Notes: generated from the letters alone by a model not told the origin. A stretch of DNA of 64,000 nucleotides from Anaerofilum sp. An201 (GCF_002160015.1 NZ_NFJT01000010.1:1-64000), one strand, 5' to 3'. Shown: positions 1 to 10,143, numbered from the stretch's first letter. Program-made: numbers and translations.

Positions 1-70
1 CTTTTGGTGACAAACTTTTTTACAATTTGTTCCCCAAAATACTGCACAGAACCACTTTTCCACAGAAAAC

Positions 71-115
71 GGGGCTGTTGCTCCACTTTCGTTTTGCAAC
101 AGCCCCTTTGGTTTG
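71..115 (+). terminator. Intrinsic terminator at left edge
   Basis: GGGGCTGTTGC (71-81) pairs with GCAACAGCCCC (96-106), followed by TTTGGTTTGTT. It probably ends a gene lying left of the window. Bases 1-70 hold nothing else I can identify. Confidence 0.6.
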
Positions 116-137
116 TTGGAAAAAATGTTTTTGCAGA

Positions 138-256
138 AGTCTGTGCATGGCGCAAAGACTTTCCCTCATCCGTCCCCCTGCGGGGGACAGCTTCCCCCCC
201 AGGGGGAAGCCAACGGTGCGGCAAGTCTTCCCCTGGCGTCGGATGAGGTCGAGGCT
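138..256 (+). repeat. Interspersed palindromic element, copy A
   Basis: Copy of the dispersed repeat seen seven more times in this window. It has a TTTGTGC-like left end, then CTTTCCCTCATCCGTC, the hairpin GTCCCCCTGCGGGGGAC, the hairpin CTTCCCCCC/AGGGGGAAG, and the closing GGATGAGG. The right inner hairpin is shortened compared with copies C and E. It lies 3-prime of brnQ. Confidence 0.75.
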
Positions 257-269
257 TTCCCGGCAATCC

Positions 270-304
270 AACGCGGTGTATCAAAAGATACACCGCGTTT
301 TTTT
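270..304 (+). terminator. Hairpin next to the brnQ 3-prime end
   Basis: AACGCGGTGTATC (270-282) pairs perfectly with GATACACCGCGTT (287-299) around AAAA. The T-run follows on the plus strand, so by rule it terminates rightward transcripts. For brnQ, read leftward, it offers the stem but no U-tract. Confidence 0.6.
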
Positions 305-1602
305 CACACTTTTGTCCTGCGCCGGAATAGCGCGGCCACCGCAGCTGCCACGGCGGCCAGAGCCACCGGGACCACCCATCCCAGCTGCTGGGGATACAGC
401 GGGAGATGCTCCACCAGCAGCACCGGCACCCCCAGGCGCCGCAGCTCGCACAGAACAGAAAAGACGGCGGCCACCGTGATGCACACCGGGTAGATCGCGG
501 GGATCCTCCGGACCAGCGCGTGGGCCAGGCCCAGCGCAATGAGAACGATCGCCACCGGATAGACGATGTTCAGCACCGGGGTGGAGAACGCGAGGATCAT
601 ATCCAGCCCGGCCACCGAAATGCACAGCCCGGCCGCCGAAAATACCACGATCCATCCGCGCACGCCCAGGCGCGGGCAGATGCTGTGGAAATATTCTCCG
701 CAGCAGCTCAGCAGGCCGATGCAGGTATTCAGGCAGGCGATCACGAAAATCACGCCCACCAGCACGGTGCCCCATTTGCCGAACAGACGGCCGGCCATCC
801 CGCTGAGCAGCACCGCGCCGTTTGCCGGTTCCTCGGCCCCCGCTCCGGCCAGACCGCCTGCACAGGCAAGACCGCTGTACACCAGGAGCAGAACGGCGCC
901 GGTGATCCATCCGGCGCGCACCGTGGCCTTCACCACGCCGGAGTCTTCCTGCACGCCGCGGTGGCGGATATTCAGCGCGATGACGATCCCGAAGTTCAGC
1001 GCCGCGATGGTGTCCATCGTCTGGTATCCGTACAAAAAGCCCTCTACGGCGGTGTTGTTCTGGTAGACGCCGCGGGCCGGGTCCAGCGCGAAGGGGAACT
1101 GCACCAGGCATCCCGCCACCAGGATCAGGATCAGGCCCAGCAGCAGCGGACCGGTGATGCGGCCCAGGAAGCCGCTGATGCGGTCGGGGCGCAGCGCCAC
1201 CGCCATCGCCACCGCAAAGAACATCATAGCGTAGCCCACCCGCATCGCGGGGGACGGCTCGCCCAGAAACGGCACCACCGCCATCTCGAACGAGGTGGAG
1301 GCGGTGCGCGGAATGGCCACGCACGGCCCGATGGACAGATAGATCAACAGGGTAAAGACGGCGGCGAACCGCGGCCCCACACGTCCGGCCAGCGCAGGCA
1401 GGCCCCCCGCGCGCGCGGCGACGGCCACCCCCAGCACCGGCAGGCCAATGGCACTGACGGCAAAGCCGATCAGCGCCGGCAGCAGCTTCTGCCCGGCCAT
1501 CGCACCCAGATACGGCGGGAAAATCAGATTTCCCGCGCCAAAAAACATGGAAAATAAGGTCAGTCCCACCAGCACTGTATTTCGCGCCGACAATCGCTGC
1601 AT
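304..1602 (-). CDS. brnQ: Branched-chain amino acid carrier BrnQ
   Basis: Membrane carrier of the LIVCS family, which imports leucine, isoleucine or valine with a cation. The 432-residue product is nearly all hydrophobic segments, consistent with about 12 helices. Its N-terminus contains the family pattern SMFFGAGNLIFPP. I place the start at 1602 because AAAGGAG lies 11 bases upstream in the leader; an in-frame ATG 15 codons further up has no such site. It is monocistronic on the minus strand with a TATACT -10 just upstream. The family is clear; the exact substrate among branched-chain amino acids is inferred. Confidence 0.9.
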   Translation of the reverse strand: MQRLSARNTVLVGLTLFSMFFGAGNLIFPPYLGAMAGQKLLPALIGFAVSAIGLPVLGVAVAARAGGLPALAGRVGPRFAAVFTLLIYLSIGPCVAIPRTASTSFEMAVVPFLGEPSPAMRVGYAMMFFAVAMAVALRPDRISGFLGRITGPLLLGLILILVAGCLVQFPFALDPARGVYQNNTAVEGFLYGYQTMDTIAALNFGIVIALNIRHRGVQEDSGVVKATVRAGWITGAVLLLVYSGLACAGGLAGAGAEEPANGAVLLSGMAGRLFGKWGTVLVGVIFVIACLNTCIGLLSCCGEYFHSICPRLGVRGWIVVFSAAGLCISVAGLDMILAFSTPVLNIVYPVAIVLIALGLAHALVRRIPAIYPVCITVAAVFSVLCELRRLGVPVLLVEHLPLYPQQLGWVVPVALAAVAAAVAALFRRRTKV

Positions 1603-1637
1603 TCTTCCTTGCTCTCCTTTGCCAAAAGATAGAAGAT

Positions 1638-1646
1638 AGTATACCA
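1638..1646 (-). promoter_or_regulatory. brnQ promoter, extended -10
   Basis: TATACT on the minus strand (1638-1643) is preceded by TGG, an extended -10. No convincing -35 is spaced 16-18 bases upstream. Confidence 0.5.
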
Positions 1647-1742
1647 TGCGCGTCCCACCGCTGTCTACAAATTCCGCCGTATTTCGACGCTTCTCACAAA
1701 AAAATACATCCGTTCATTCCGGCCGCTGTGCCGGGCGCGCAT

Positions 1743-1780
1743 GCAAAAAATGGCCCGGACCCACAAAGGGTCCGGGCCGG
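1743..1780 (-). terminator. oppA terminator
   Basis: GGCCCGGACCC/GGGTCCGGGCC stem (1752-1762 with 1768-1778). Read leftward it is followed by ATTTTTT. It closes the peptide-transport locus. Confidence 0.85.
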
Positions 1781-1815
1781 AAAGTTTCCCTGTCAGACAG
1801 GCTGCGCTGCTGGTA

Positions 1816-3588
1816 TCAGCCGGCAGTCTTCTCGGCGTACATGAAGTACTTCATGTTGGTCGGAGTGGTGTACACGCCGGTCACGTTGTCCTTCAGCATG
1901 TAGGGATCGTTGTAGTAGTAGATGGGGATGATCGCCCAGGTGCTCATCAGGATATCCTCGGCCTGATGCATCATCTCAGCGCGCTTGGCCATATCGGTCT
2001 CGGCGTAGATGCCGTAGATCAGGTTGGTGTACTCGGTCCAATCGGGAGCGTAGGAAGGCACAGTGCCGGCCTCAGTCGCGCCGGAACCGTCACGGCCGAA
2101 CTGGATGTCGTTGTTGCCGGACTCGGGCAGCCACATATCCAGCATGTTGATGGGGTCGCTGTAGTCGGCGATCCAGCCGTTGCGGGCGATGTCGTAGTTA
2201 CCAACCTTGCGCTCGTTCAGGAACACGTTCCACTCGGAAGACTCGATCTTCATATCGATGCCGATGGCAGCCAGGTCCTGCTGGATGCACTCGGCGGTCT
2301 TGATCAGGCTGTCGGAGTTGTTGGTGGCGTAGTTCAGGGTCAGCGGGGTCTCGGCGCTCAGCATGCCGTTTTCGTCGAACTTGTAACCGGCGCTCTCCAG
2401 CAGGCTGCGGGCCTCATCCAGAGTGGCCTCATAGTCGGTGCTGATGCCGTCGGCGTCAAAGTAACGGTCCTCTTCCCAGAACTCCTCGCCGTTGCCGTCC
2501 AGCATGCCCTTCGGGATGAAGGAGGTAGCCAGAACCTGGTCGGCCTGGCCAACAGTGTCAACGATGTACTGGCGGTCGATCAGGATGTTGATCGCCTTGC
2601 GCATGTTGGCAGCCTGCTCGGCGGTCTTGTCGGCAAACAGCTCGCTGGTCACGTCGAAGCAGCTGTACACGGTGCCGATGCTGTCGGCCACATAGTAGTC
2701 GCTGTTGTTCTTCACGTTGGGGGTCTCGTCAACAGGCACGCTGTCGATGAAGTCCAGGTTGCCGGCGTTGTAGGCGGCAAAGGTGGCGGTGTCGTCGCTG
2801 CTCAGCATGATCTGCAGCTTCTCGATCTTCACCTCGTCAGCGCGGTAGAAGTTCGGGTTCTTGGTGTAGGTCATGCTCTCGTTGTGCTTCCACTCGGTGC
2901 AGGTGTAGGCGCCGTTGGAAACGAAGCCGGCCTCGGAAACCCAGGCCTTGGGGTTGGTGCCGTCGGGATCGGCGGCCTCAACGGAAGCCTGCGGAACAGG
3001 CATGAAGGTGGGGAACGCCATCAGCTCCAGGAAGTAGGGGCAGGGAGTAGCCAGCTTACAGATCAGCTTGTCGCCCTCGGCGGTGACGTTGATCTCGCCT
3101 TCGCCGCCGTCGTAGCCCTCGAACATGGCGAACAGGTAGCCGTAGGAGGCGCCGGTCTCAGCCTTGGCAGCGCGCTTCCAGCTGTACTCGAAGTCGGCAG
3201 CGGTGAGGGGGGTGCCGTCGGACCACTTGGTCTCGGGAACGGTGAAGGTGTAGGTCAGGCCGTCCTCGGAAATCTCGGTCTCGGTGGCCAGGGCGGGAAC
3301 GATATCGGCGTTCTCGTCGTAGGTGTACAGGCCCACGAAGCTGTTGTTGGCCAGACAGCCGCCGTCCACGGTGCTGTTCAGCGCGGGATCCAGCGATTCG
3401 GGCTCGGAAGCCATGTAGATGTACAGAGTGGTGGTGTCGGTGTTCAGGGCACCGGTACCGGTGGCAGTGGTGCTGCCGGCGCTGCTGGTGCTGCCGCTGG
3501 CAGGAGTGCTGCTGCTGCCGGAGCCGCCGCAGGCCGCCAAGCCGGCCACCATCACAGCAGCCATGCCGAGTGCAAGAGCTCTTTTCAT
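1816..3588 (-). CDS. oppA: Oligopeptide-binding lipoprotein (SBP family 5)
   Basis: Extracellular peptide receptor of an Opp/Dpp-type ABC importer, anchored as a lipoprotein. The 590-residue product begins MKRALALG. Its hydrophobic signal ends at a lipobox (GLAAC, Cys20), followed by a Ser/Thr/Gly linker typical of Gram-positive binding proteins. The body carries SBP_bac_5 features such as LDPALNS near the N-terminus and WNVFLNERKVGNYD later. The start was chosen because GGAGGA precedes MKRAL; the ATG nine codons upstream is unsupported. It is last in the locus, after oppF, but has its own TTGACA/TATAAT promoter and follows an oppF terminator. It can therefore be made in excess of the membrane subunits. 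Peptide preference cannot be read from sequence. Confidence 0.92.
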   Translation of the reverse strand: MKRALALGMAAVMVAGLAACGGSGSSSTPASGSTSSAGSTTATGTGALNTDTTTLYIYMASEPESLDPALNSTVDGGCLANNSFVGLYTYDENADIVPALATETEISEDGLTYTFTVPETKWSDGTPLTAADFEYSWKRAAKAETGASYGYLFAMFEGYDGGEGEINVTAEGDKLICKLATPCPYFLELMAFPTFMPVPQASVEAADPDGTNPKAWVSEAGFVSNGAYTCTEWKHNESMTYTKNPNFYRADEVKIEKLQIMLSSDDTATFAAYNAGNLDFIDSVPVDETPNVKNNSDYYVADSIGTVYSCFDVTSELFADKTAEQAANMRKAINILIDRQYIVDTVGQADQVLATSFIPKGMLDGNGEEFWEEDRYFDADGISTDYEATLDEARSLLESAGYKFDENGMLSAETPLTLNYATNNSDSLIKTAECIQQDLAAIGIDMKIESSEWNVFLNERKVGNYDIARNGWIADYSDPINMLDMWLPESGNNDIQFGRDGSGATEAGTVPSYAPDWTEYTNLIYGIYAETDMAKRAEMMHQAEDILMSTWAIIPIYYYNDPYMLKDNVTGVYTTPTNMKYFMYAEKTAG

Positions 3589-3692
3589 GTTTATCCTCCG
3601 TTCTCTGCCCGCCAAAGCGAGCTTGGTTAAAATTTCGCCGCACCCAAAAGTGCCCCTCTATGAAACACACCTCTGCGCACTGTGAAATTCCA

Positions 3693-3751
3693 CATCCCTG
3701 CGTTTGTCAGGGTATGTGTAACATTATAAGCCCCGACGCCCTCTCTGTCAA
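3693..3751 (-). promoter_or_regulatory. oppA promoter with start-site hairpin
   Basis: TTGACA (3746-3751), a 17-base spacer, then TATAAT (3723-3728), all on minus. Just downstream, CACATCCCTG and CAGGGTATGTG (3692-3718) form an imperfect inverted repeat over the start site, either an operator or a 5-prime stem. Confidence 0.85.
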
Positions 3752-3941
3752 TGAAAAAAAAGCTACAAATTGTTTGCAAACCGTCCAAAAAATTCACAAT
3801 TACAACACATAATTTTATGCAAAGCGTTGCCGGTGACAAACACTTTGTTGATTTACTGTGAAAAAGTGTGCCAATTCCCCCCTCTTTCGCCCAATCTGTT
3901 CCCCCGCCAAGGACAGTGTCCCCGGGCGCTCCTGCGGGACG
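3752..3941. other. AT-rich stretch upstream of oppA promoter
   Basis: AT-rich DNA without an ORF bearing a ribosome site. It may hold UP-element or regulator sites for oppA; I see no clear palindrome. Confidence 0.4.
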
Positions 3942-3982
3942 AAAAAAGCGCCCGCGCCTTTTTTGCAAAGGGCGCGGGCGCT
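3942..3982 (-). terminator. oppF terminator
   Basis: GCGCCCGCGCC (3948-3958) pairs with GGCGCGGGCGC (3971-3981), then TTTTTT on the minus strand, directly after the oppF stop. It separates oppBCDF from oppA. Confidence 0.85.
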
Positions 3983-3992
3983 CTGGAAACAC

Positions 3993-4951
<959 letters not shown>

Positions 4952-4955
<4 letters not shown>

Positions 4956-5953
4956 TTTGCAGCCTCCTCCATCGCCTGTTTCACGTTCATCCAGCAGGAA
5001 GCGCGGTGGTGCTCGCCCACCTGCAGTTCCTCGGGCACCTGCGTCAGGCAGATCTTCATGGCGTTGTCACACCGGGTGCAGAAGGCGCAGCCTTCGGGCA
5101 TGTTCAGCAGGTTGATGGGGGTACCGCCGATCGGCTGCAGGCGCTCGTGGGTGTTGCCGGCGGTGGGGATGCTGCGCAGCAGGCCCTTGGTGTACTCGTG
5201 GGCCGGCTCGTAGAAGATGTCGTCGGCGGTGCCGCGCTCGCAGACACGGCCGCCGTACATCACGATGATCTCGTCGCACATGTCGGCGATGACGCCCAGG
5301 TCGTGGGTGACGATGATGATGGCCATGCCCAGCTTGTGCTGCAGCTCCTGCATCAGCTCCAGGATCTGCGCCTGGATGGTCACGTCCAGCGCGGTGGTGG
5401 GCTCGTCGGCGATCAGGATGTCCGGCTCGCAGGCCAGCGCCATCGCGATCATCACGCGCTGGCGCATACCGCCCGACAGCTCGAACGGATACTGCTTCAC
5501 GCGCTTGGCCGGCTCGTTCACGCCCACCAGCTTCAGCATCTCAACGGCGCGCTCCTTGGCTTCCTTCTTGCTCTTGCCGGTGTGCAGGCGGATGGCCTCC
5601 TCCAGCTGGTTGCCGATGGTGAACACCGGGTTCAGGCTGGTCATGGGGTCCTGGAAGATGATCGAGCAGCATTTGCCGCGGAAACCGGTCATCTGCTTTT
5701 TGCTCCACTTGGTGATGTCCTCGCCGTTGTACAGCACTTCGCCGCTGGTGACGCGGCCGTTCTCGGCCAGGATCTGCATGATGGAGTAGGCGGTGACCGA
5801 TTTGCCGGAGCCGCTCTCGCCCACGATGCCCAGGATCTTGCCCGGTTCCAGGTTGAAGGACACGCCGTTGACGGCCTGCACCTCGCCGGAATCGGTGACA
5901 AAGGTGGTGTGCAGGTCTTTCACCTGCAAAACATATTTTTTCTCTTCGCTCAT
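4952..5953 (-). CDS. oppD: Oligopeptide ABC transporter ATPase OppD
   Basis: First nucleotide-binding subunit, 333 residues. Walker A is GESGSGKSV, the signature [15 protein letters not shown] and Walker [13 protein letters not shown]. The C-terminal segment [16 protein letters not shown] is the OppD/F cysteine motif. The ribosome site GAGGTGAG overlaps the oppC stop, and the end overlaps oppF. It pairs with OppF to drive transport through OppB/OppC. Confidence 0.93.
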
Positions 5954-5959
5954 CTCAAC

Positions 5960-7045
5960 TCACCTCTTCAGCTTGGGGTCGAAGGCATCGCGCAGGCCGT
6001 CGCCCAGCAGGTTCAGCGCAAGCACGATCAGGCAGATGGCCAGCGCGGGGAACATCAGCTTATACGGATAGCTCTGCAGGCCCTGGCGCGCCTCGTTGGC
6101 CAGGCTGCCCAGCGAGGGCATGGGGGCGGAAACGCCCAGGCCCAGGAAGGACAGATAGCTCTCGGTGAAGATGGCCGAGGGGATCTGCAAAGCGGTGGTG
6201 ATGATGATGACCGACAGGCAGTTGGGCAGGACGTGCTGGCGGATGATGCGGCTGCTGGGGGCGCCCAGGCACTTGGCGGCCAGCACATACTCGTTCTCCT
6301 TGATGGTGAGGATCTGGCCGCGGATCAGGCGCGCCATGCCGACCCAGTACAGCAGGCCGAACACCACGAACATCGCCACCATGTTGCTGCCCAGCTTATC
6401 CAGCACGGTGCCCTGCAGCGCCGTGCCGAGCACTTCCTTGAGCACCACGCTGAGCAGGATCACCATCAGCATGTCCGGCAGCGAATAGATGATATCGACA
6501 ATGCGCATCATCACAAGGTCCACCTTGCCGCCGAAGTAGCCGGCGATGGAGCCGTACAGCATGCCGATGATCAGCACCAGGATGCTGGCGAACAGGCCCA
6601 CGCTCAGCGACACGCGGGCGCCGTAGATGACGCGGATGAAGTAATCGCGGCCGGTGGAATCGGTGCCGAAGATGTGGGGGAACAGGCTGCCGCCGTCGTC
6701 GATGTACTGCTGCTCCATCTGGGACCAGGTGAAGGGCGCCATGTTGGCGGCGGTTTTGTCGCGGCGGCCGTTGACGGTGATGATCTCGTCGTAGCCGTAG
6801 GGCACGATCATCGGGGCGATGATGATGGTGAGCAGGATCAGCACCAGCACCACCACGCTGGCCATCGCCAGCGGGTTCTTGCGCAGGCGGCGCATGCCGT
6901 CGCGGAAGAAGGTGACCGACTCGCTCATCACTTCCTGCTGACTCTTCTCTTCCTCGCTGGCAGGCTCGAAGTCGGCGCTGCTGAATTTGGACAGATCCAC
7001 CTGCAGCGACAGGGGGGATCTGCGCAGGGTCTTTTCGTCGTTCAT
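5960..7045 (-). CDS. oppC: Oligopeptide ABC permease OppC
   Basis: Second membrane subunit, 361 residues, with the OppC-type N-terminal extension before the first helix (around residues 50-75) and a periplasmic-side loop. The permease coupling motif EYVLAAKCLGAPSSRIIRQHVLPN is present in the second half. AGGAGG sits nine bases before the ATG at 7045 but directly abuts the ATG three codons upstream, so 7045 is preferred. It lies 16 bases after the oppB stop. Confidence 0.9.
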   Translation of the reverse strand: MNDEKTLRRSPLSLQVDLSKFSSADFEPASEEEKSQQEVMSESVTFFRDGMRRLRKNPLAMASVVVLVLILLTIIIAPMIVPYGYDEIITVNGRRDKTAANMAPFTWSQMEQQYIDDGGSLFPHIFGTDSTGRDYFIRVIYGARVSLSVGLFASILVLIIGMLYGSIAGYFGGKVDLVMMRIVDIIYSLPDMLMVILLSVVLKEVLGTALQGTVLDKLGSNMVAMFVVFGLLYWVGMARLIRGQILTIKENEYVLAAKCLGAPSSRIIRQHVLPNCLSVIIITTALQIPSAIFTESYLSFLGLGVSAPMPSLGSLANEARQGLQSYPYKLMFPALAICLIVLALNLLGDGLRDAFDPKLKR

Positions 7046-7061
7046 GTTTCCCATCCTCCTC

Positions 7062-7973
7062 TTAGTCCAGCTTGATGCGCGGATCGACCAGCTTATACAC
7101 CAGGTCGGTGATCAGGTTGGCGGTGACCATCAGGGAAGCCAGGAAAATCGTGGTGCCCATGATGACGGTGTAGTCGCGGTTGGTGATGCTGGTGACGAAC
7201 TGAGAGCCCAGGCCGCCGATGGTGAAGATGCTCTCAACCACCATGCTGCCCACCAGGATGTAGGCCACCATGGGGCCCACATAGGTGATGACGGGGATCA
7301 GCGCGTTGCGCAGGGCGTGCTTGAAGATCACCTTCACGCCCGACACGCCCTTGGCGCGCGCGGTGCGCACATAGTCCTGCCCCAGGGCGTCCAGCATGCT
7401 GGTCTTGGTCAGGCGGGTGATGTAGGCGGTGGGATAGGCGGCCAGCGAGATCACCGGCAGCAGATAGTTCGGGCTGCCGGGGCTCCACACCGGCACCAGC
7501 TGAAGCTTCAGGGAGAAGAAATACAGAAGCAGCGTGGCCAGCACGAAGCTGGGCATAGCGGTGAACAGGGTGGTGAGAAATACGATCAGGCGGTCGGGCC
7601 ATTTGTTGCGCATCAGGGCGGCGGTGCTGCCCAGCACGATGCCCAGCACCACGGCCACCAGCGCGGCCATGCCGCCCAGCTTGGCGCTGACAGGGAAGCC
7701 GTCGGCGATGATGGTGGATACTTCACGCTGGGTCTTCAGGCTGACGCCCAGATCGCCCTGCAGCAGGTTCTTCATATAGTTCACATACTGCACGGGAACC
7801 GGGTTGTTCAGGCCGTAGCGCTCTTCCAGCGCGGCCTTGGTGACCTCGCTCAGCGCTTTTTCGCTGTTGAACGGGCCGCCGGGGATAGCGTACATTGCAA
7901 AGAATGTGATGGCACTGATGATGACGATGGTCAGCACGGCCAAAAGCACACGCTTCACGAAATACTTCAACAT
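7062..7973 (-). CDS. oppB: Oligopeptide ABC permease OppB
   Basis: First membrane subunit and first gene of the operon, 303 residues, about six transmembrane helices. It has the typical OppB/DppB N-terminus with a helix straight after KRVLLAVLT and the coupling motif DYVRTARAKGVSGVKVIFKHALRN. An upstream in-frame GTG (7982) abuts the Shine-Dalgarno; the ATG at 7973 is eight bases from AGGAG and is chosen. The transcript starts near 8158, giving a long leader with a terminator-like hairpin. Confidence 0.9.
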   Translation of the reverse strand: MLKYFVKRVLLAVLTIVIISAITFFAMYAIPGGPFNSEKALSEVTKAALEERYGLNNPVPVQYVNYMKNLLQGDLGVSLKTQREVSTIIADGFPVSAKLGGMAALVAVVLGIVLGSTAALMRNKWPDRLIVFLTTLFTAMPSFVLATLLLYFFSLKLQLVPVWSPGSPNYLLPVISLAAYPTAYITRLTKTSMLDALGQDYVRTARAKGVSGVKVIFKHALRNALIPVITYVGPMVAYILVGSMVVESIFTIGGLGSQFVTSITNRDYTVIMGTTIFLASLMVTANLITDLVYKLVDPRIKLD

Positions 7974-8016
7974 GGTTTTCACTCCTCGTCACATTCACAG
8001 CCCCGGCCGCCTTTAC

Positions 8017-8042
8017 AAACAAACACCCCACCTTCGTGGGGG
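8017..8042 (-). terminator. Attenuator-like hairpin in opp leader
   Basis: In the oppB leader, CCCCAC-GAAG-GTGGGG (8026-8041) is followed on minus by TGTTTGTTTGT. It lies between the promoter and oppB, so it could attenuate the operon. The T-run is interrupted, so strength is uncertain. Confidence 0.45.
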
Positions 8043-8165
8043 AGCCGTGTCCGCCTGTAAAAAACAGCAGGTCCTGCTTTTTAATAAATATACAACCAGA
8101 ATGGGGCTGCTTGCAGACAAAGGAGGTCATACGCACGATCCGCCATTGTTCTGCATTGAGTAATA

Positions 8166-8194
8166 ATTGTACCAATTTTCACGACACTTGTCAA
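8166..8194 (-). promoter_or_regulatory. oppBCDF promoter
   Basis: TTGACA (8189-8194), 17-base spacer, TACAAT (8166-8171) on minus. The leader to oppB is about 185 bases. Confidence 0.85.
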
Positions 8195-8403
8195 TTTCAG
8201 ACGGTTGTTTTTGGTGTTTTACCCCAATAAAGTGTGGTCATTTTGTGCCGGTTTGTAGAAAAACCACAACATTTGTTCCTGTGTCGCGCACACATTTTGC
8301 TTTTTGTTTCCACGATTTGCCTTTTTGTGCAGAAATTTTCACCGAATTGTCACGCTTTGAACGACAGAACACCGGGGCATTTTGTCAATATTGGCCAAAG
8401 AAT
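8195..8403. other. AT-rich gap, no gene
   Basis: About 200 bases rich in TTTTGT words between the opp promoter and the ilvA terminator. No ORF with a ribosome site and no clear palindrome. Confidence 0.4.
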
Positions 8404-8404
8404 G

Positions 8405-8424
8405 CAAAAACATCCGCAGGATGC
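8405..8424 (-). terminator. ilvA terminator
   Basis: CATCC-TGC-GGATG stem (8411-8423) followed on minus by TTTTTGC, about 100 bases after the ilvA stop. Confidence 0.6.
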
Positions 8425-8521
8425 AGGGGCGTGCTGTGCGCCTTTGCCGTACAGCATGCCCCCGCGCGGTATATCCTGTATATAAATAAGGAATGGATGA
8501 CGATTGTATGTGCAAAAATCA

Positions 8522-9718
8522 TCAGGGCAGCAGGTGGAAGCCCGCCCGGGTGAGCTCGGCGCGGATCTGGTCCACCTGGGCCTGGTCGCGCGTTTCGATG
8601 CCGATGCGCAGAAAACAGCTGTTGATGGCCATGTTGGTGTCGCCGTGGTCGTGGTAGACCTGCACCACGTTGCCGCCGCAGCGGCTGATGATCTCGCTGA
8701 CGCCCAGCAGCTGGCCGGGCTTGTCCTCCAGCGCGATCACCAGCGTGGCGCTGCGCCCGCTCATCACAAGGCCCCGGGTGATGACACGGCTGAGGATGGT
8801 CACGTCGATGTTGCCGCCGCTGACCACACAGGCCACCTTTTTGCCGGCCAGATCCACCTTGCGGAACATGGCGGCGGCCACCGCCACCGCACCGGCCCCC
8901 TCGGCGATCATCTTCTGTTTCTCGATCAGCGCCAGGATGGCGGCGGCGATCTCGTCCTCGCTCACCGTCACCACGCCGTCCACATACTCCTGCACCATGC
9001 GGAAAGTGATGTCGCCCGGATGCTTCACCGCGATGCCGTCGGCAAAGGTGGACACGCTGTCCAGCGTGATCTGGCTGCCGCCCGCGATCGACTCGTACAT
9101 GCTGGGCGCGCCCGCCGCCTGCACGCCGTACACCCTGCACTGGGGACGCAGCTGCTTGATGGCAAAGGCCACGCCGCTGATGAGCCCGCCGCCGCCGATC
9201 GGCACCAGCACGGCGTCCACGTCGGCCAGCTGGTCCAGGATCTCCAGACCGATGGTGCCCTGCCCGGCGATGACCGCGTCGTCGTCGAACGGGTGGATGA
9301 AGGTGTAACCCTGTTCCTCGTGCAGCTTCTGGGCATAGGCGGCCGCGTCGTCGTAGGTGCCCTTGACCAGCTCCACCTTCGCGCCGTAGCTCTTGGTGGC
9401 CTCCACCTTGCTGATCGGCGCGCCGTCCGGCATGCAGATCACGCTGGAGATGCCGCTGCGGGCAGCGGCCAGCGCAACGCCCTGGGCGTGGTTGCCGGCG
9501 CTGCAGGCCACGATGCCGCGCGCCTTTTCCTCCTCGCTGAGCTGGCTGATCTTGTAATAGGCCCCGCGCACCTTGAAGCTGCCGGTGACCTGCAGGTTCT
9601 CGGTTTTCAGATACAGCTCGCAGCCATCCACCAGATTGGGGGCGGCAATGAGATCGGTTTTGCGGGCCACCTCGCGCAGGATGTAGGCGGCGTGGTAGAT
9701 TTTGTCCAGTGTGAGCAT
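8522..9718 (-). CDS. ilvA: Threonine dehydratase with ACT domain
   Basis: PLP enzyme converting threonine to 2-oxobutanoate and ammonia, the first step toward isoleucine. The 398-residue product has the PLP lysine in GSFKVRGA (Lys49), the phosphate-binding glycine loop GGGGLISG and a C-terminal ACT-like regulatory domain (about residues 325-398, from SATLVIALEDKPGQLLG). The length fits the short clostridial/TdcB-like form, not the long E. coli IlvA with two regulatory domains. The start at 9718 has AAGGAG nine bases before it; longer readings run into the T-box leader. The Ile T-box supports a biosynthetic over a purely catabolic role. Confidence 0.92.
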   Translation of the reverse strand: MLTLDKIYHAAYILREVARKTDLIAAPNLVDGCELYLKTENLQVTGSFKVRGAYYKISQLSEEEKARGIVACSAGNHAQGVALAAARSGISSVICMPDGAPISKVEATKSYGAKVELVKGTYDDAAAYAQKLHEEQGYTFIHPFDDDAVIAGQGTIGLEILDQLADVDAVLVPIGGGGLISGVAFAIKQLRPQCRVYGVQAAGAPSMYESIAGGSQITLDSVSTFADGIAVKHPGDITFRMVQEYVDGVVTVSEDEIAAAILALIEKQKMIAEGAGAVAVAAAMFRKVDLAGKKVACVVSGGNIDVTILSRVITRGLVMSGRSATLVIALEDKPGQLLGVSEIISRCGGNVVQVYHDHGDTNMAINSCFLRIGIETRDQAQVDQIRAELTRAGFHLLP

Positions 9719-9739
9719 ACGTTCCCTCTCCTTCTTTTG

Positions 9740-10055
9740 CGGGCGGCAGAACAAACAGGCCTCCGCCCCTTTTGCGTGTGCAAAGAGACGAAGGCCTGCC
9801 GATGCGCAGATTCTCCGCGGTACCACTCTTTTTGCCGCCCGAAGCGACGGCCCCTCTGTTCCCGTGCGATGACGGGCCCGGCCGGTAACGGGGCCGAACC
9901 GTCCCGGCTTACCGCGCCGCAAAGGGCGTTTGGGCCGGGCTGCCTGGCGGGGCGATCCGTCCTGCCGCACAGCGCCGCCTTTCCATCCGCCGGCGGCTCT
10001 CTGCAAGCTGTGACAACGGCAGGGCCCTTCCCCGCTCGTGGCGCATTTGCCTGTT
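9740..10055 (-). ncRNA. T-box riboswitch, Ile-type, upstream of ilvA
   Basis: On minus the leader has the stem I pattern AGAGAGCCG...GGATGG, the T-box core AAGAGTGGTACCGCGG (9815-9830) and a terminator pairing AGGCCTTCG with CGGAGGCCT followed by GTTTGTTCT (about 9744-9800). The codon at the specifier position, aligned on the Trp T-box at 14.5 kb, is ATC (9954-9956). Uncharged tRNA-Ile would therefore favour antitermination of ilvA. The specifier is inferred from spacing. Confidence 0.9.
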
Positions 10056-10062
10056 GTTTGTC

Positions 10063-10092
10063 AGCATACCACAGCGCCCGCGCACTTGTCAA
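10063..10092 (-). promoter_or_regulatory. ilvA/T-box promoter
   Basis: TTGACA (10087-10092), 18-base spacer, TATGCT (10063-10068) on minus. Confidence 0.75.
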
Positions 10093-10143
10093 GAATTTTT
10101 GCGTTCTCCGTCTTTTTTTGTGGAAATCGCTGCCTGCCGTTTG

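Noticed and set aside
1741-3630. A 629-codon plus-strand frame opposite oppA
   Set aside because: Low-complexity complement of a clear lipoprotein gene, without a start signal.
4996-7075. A long plus-strand frame opposite oppD and oppC
   Set aside because: His/Gln/Ala-rich antisense translation; oppC and oppD carry all family motifs on the other strand.
8166-8345. Possible CodY-like sites (AATTTTC half-boxes) near the opp promoter
   Set aside because: Only isolated half-boxes in AT-rich DNA; no full palindrome close to the consensus.
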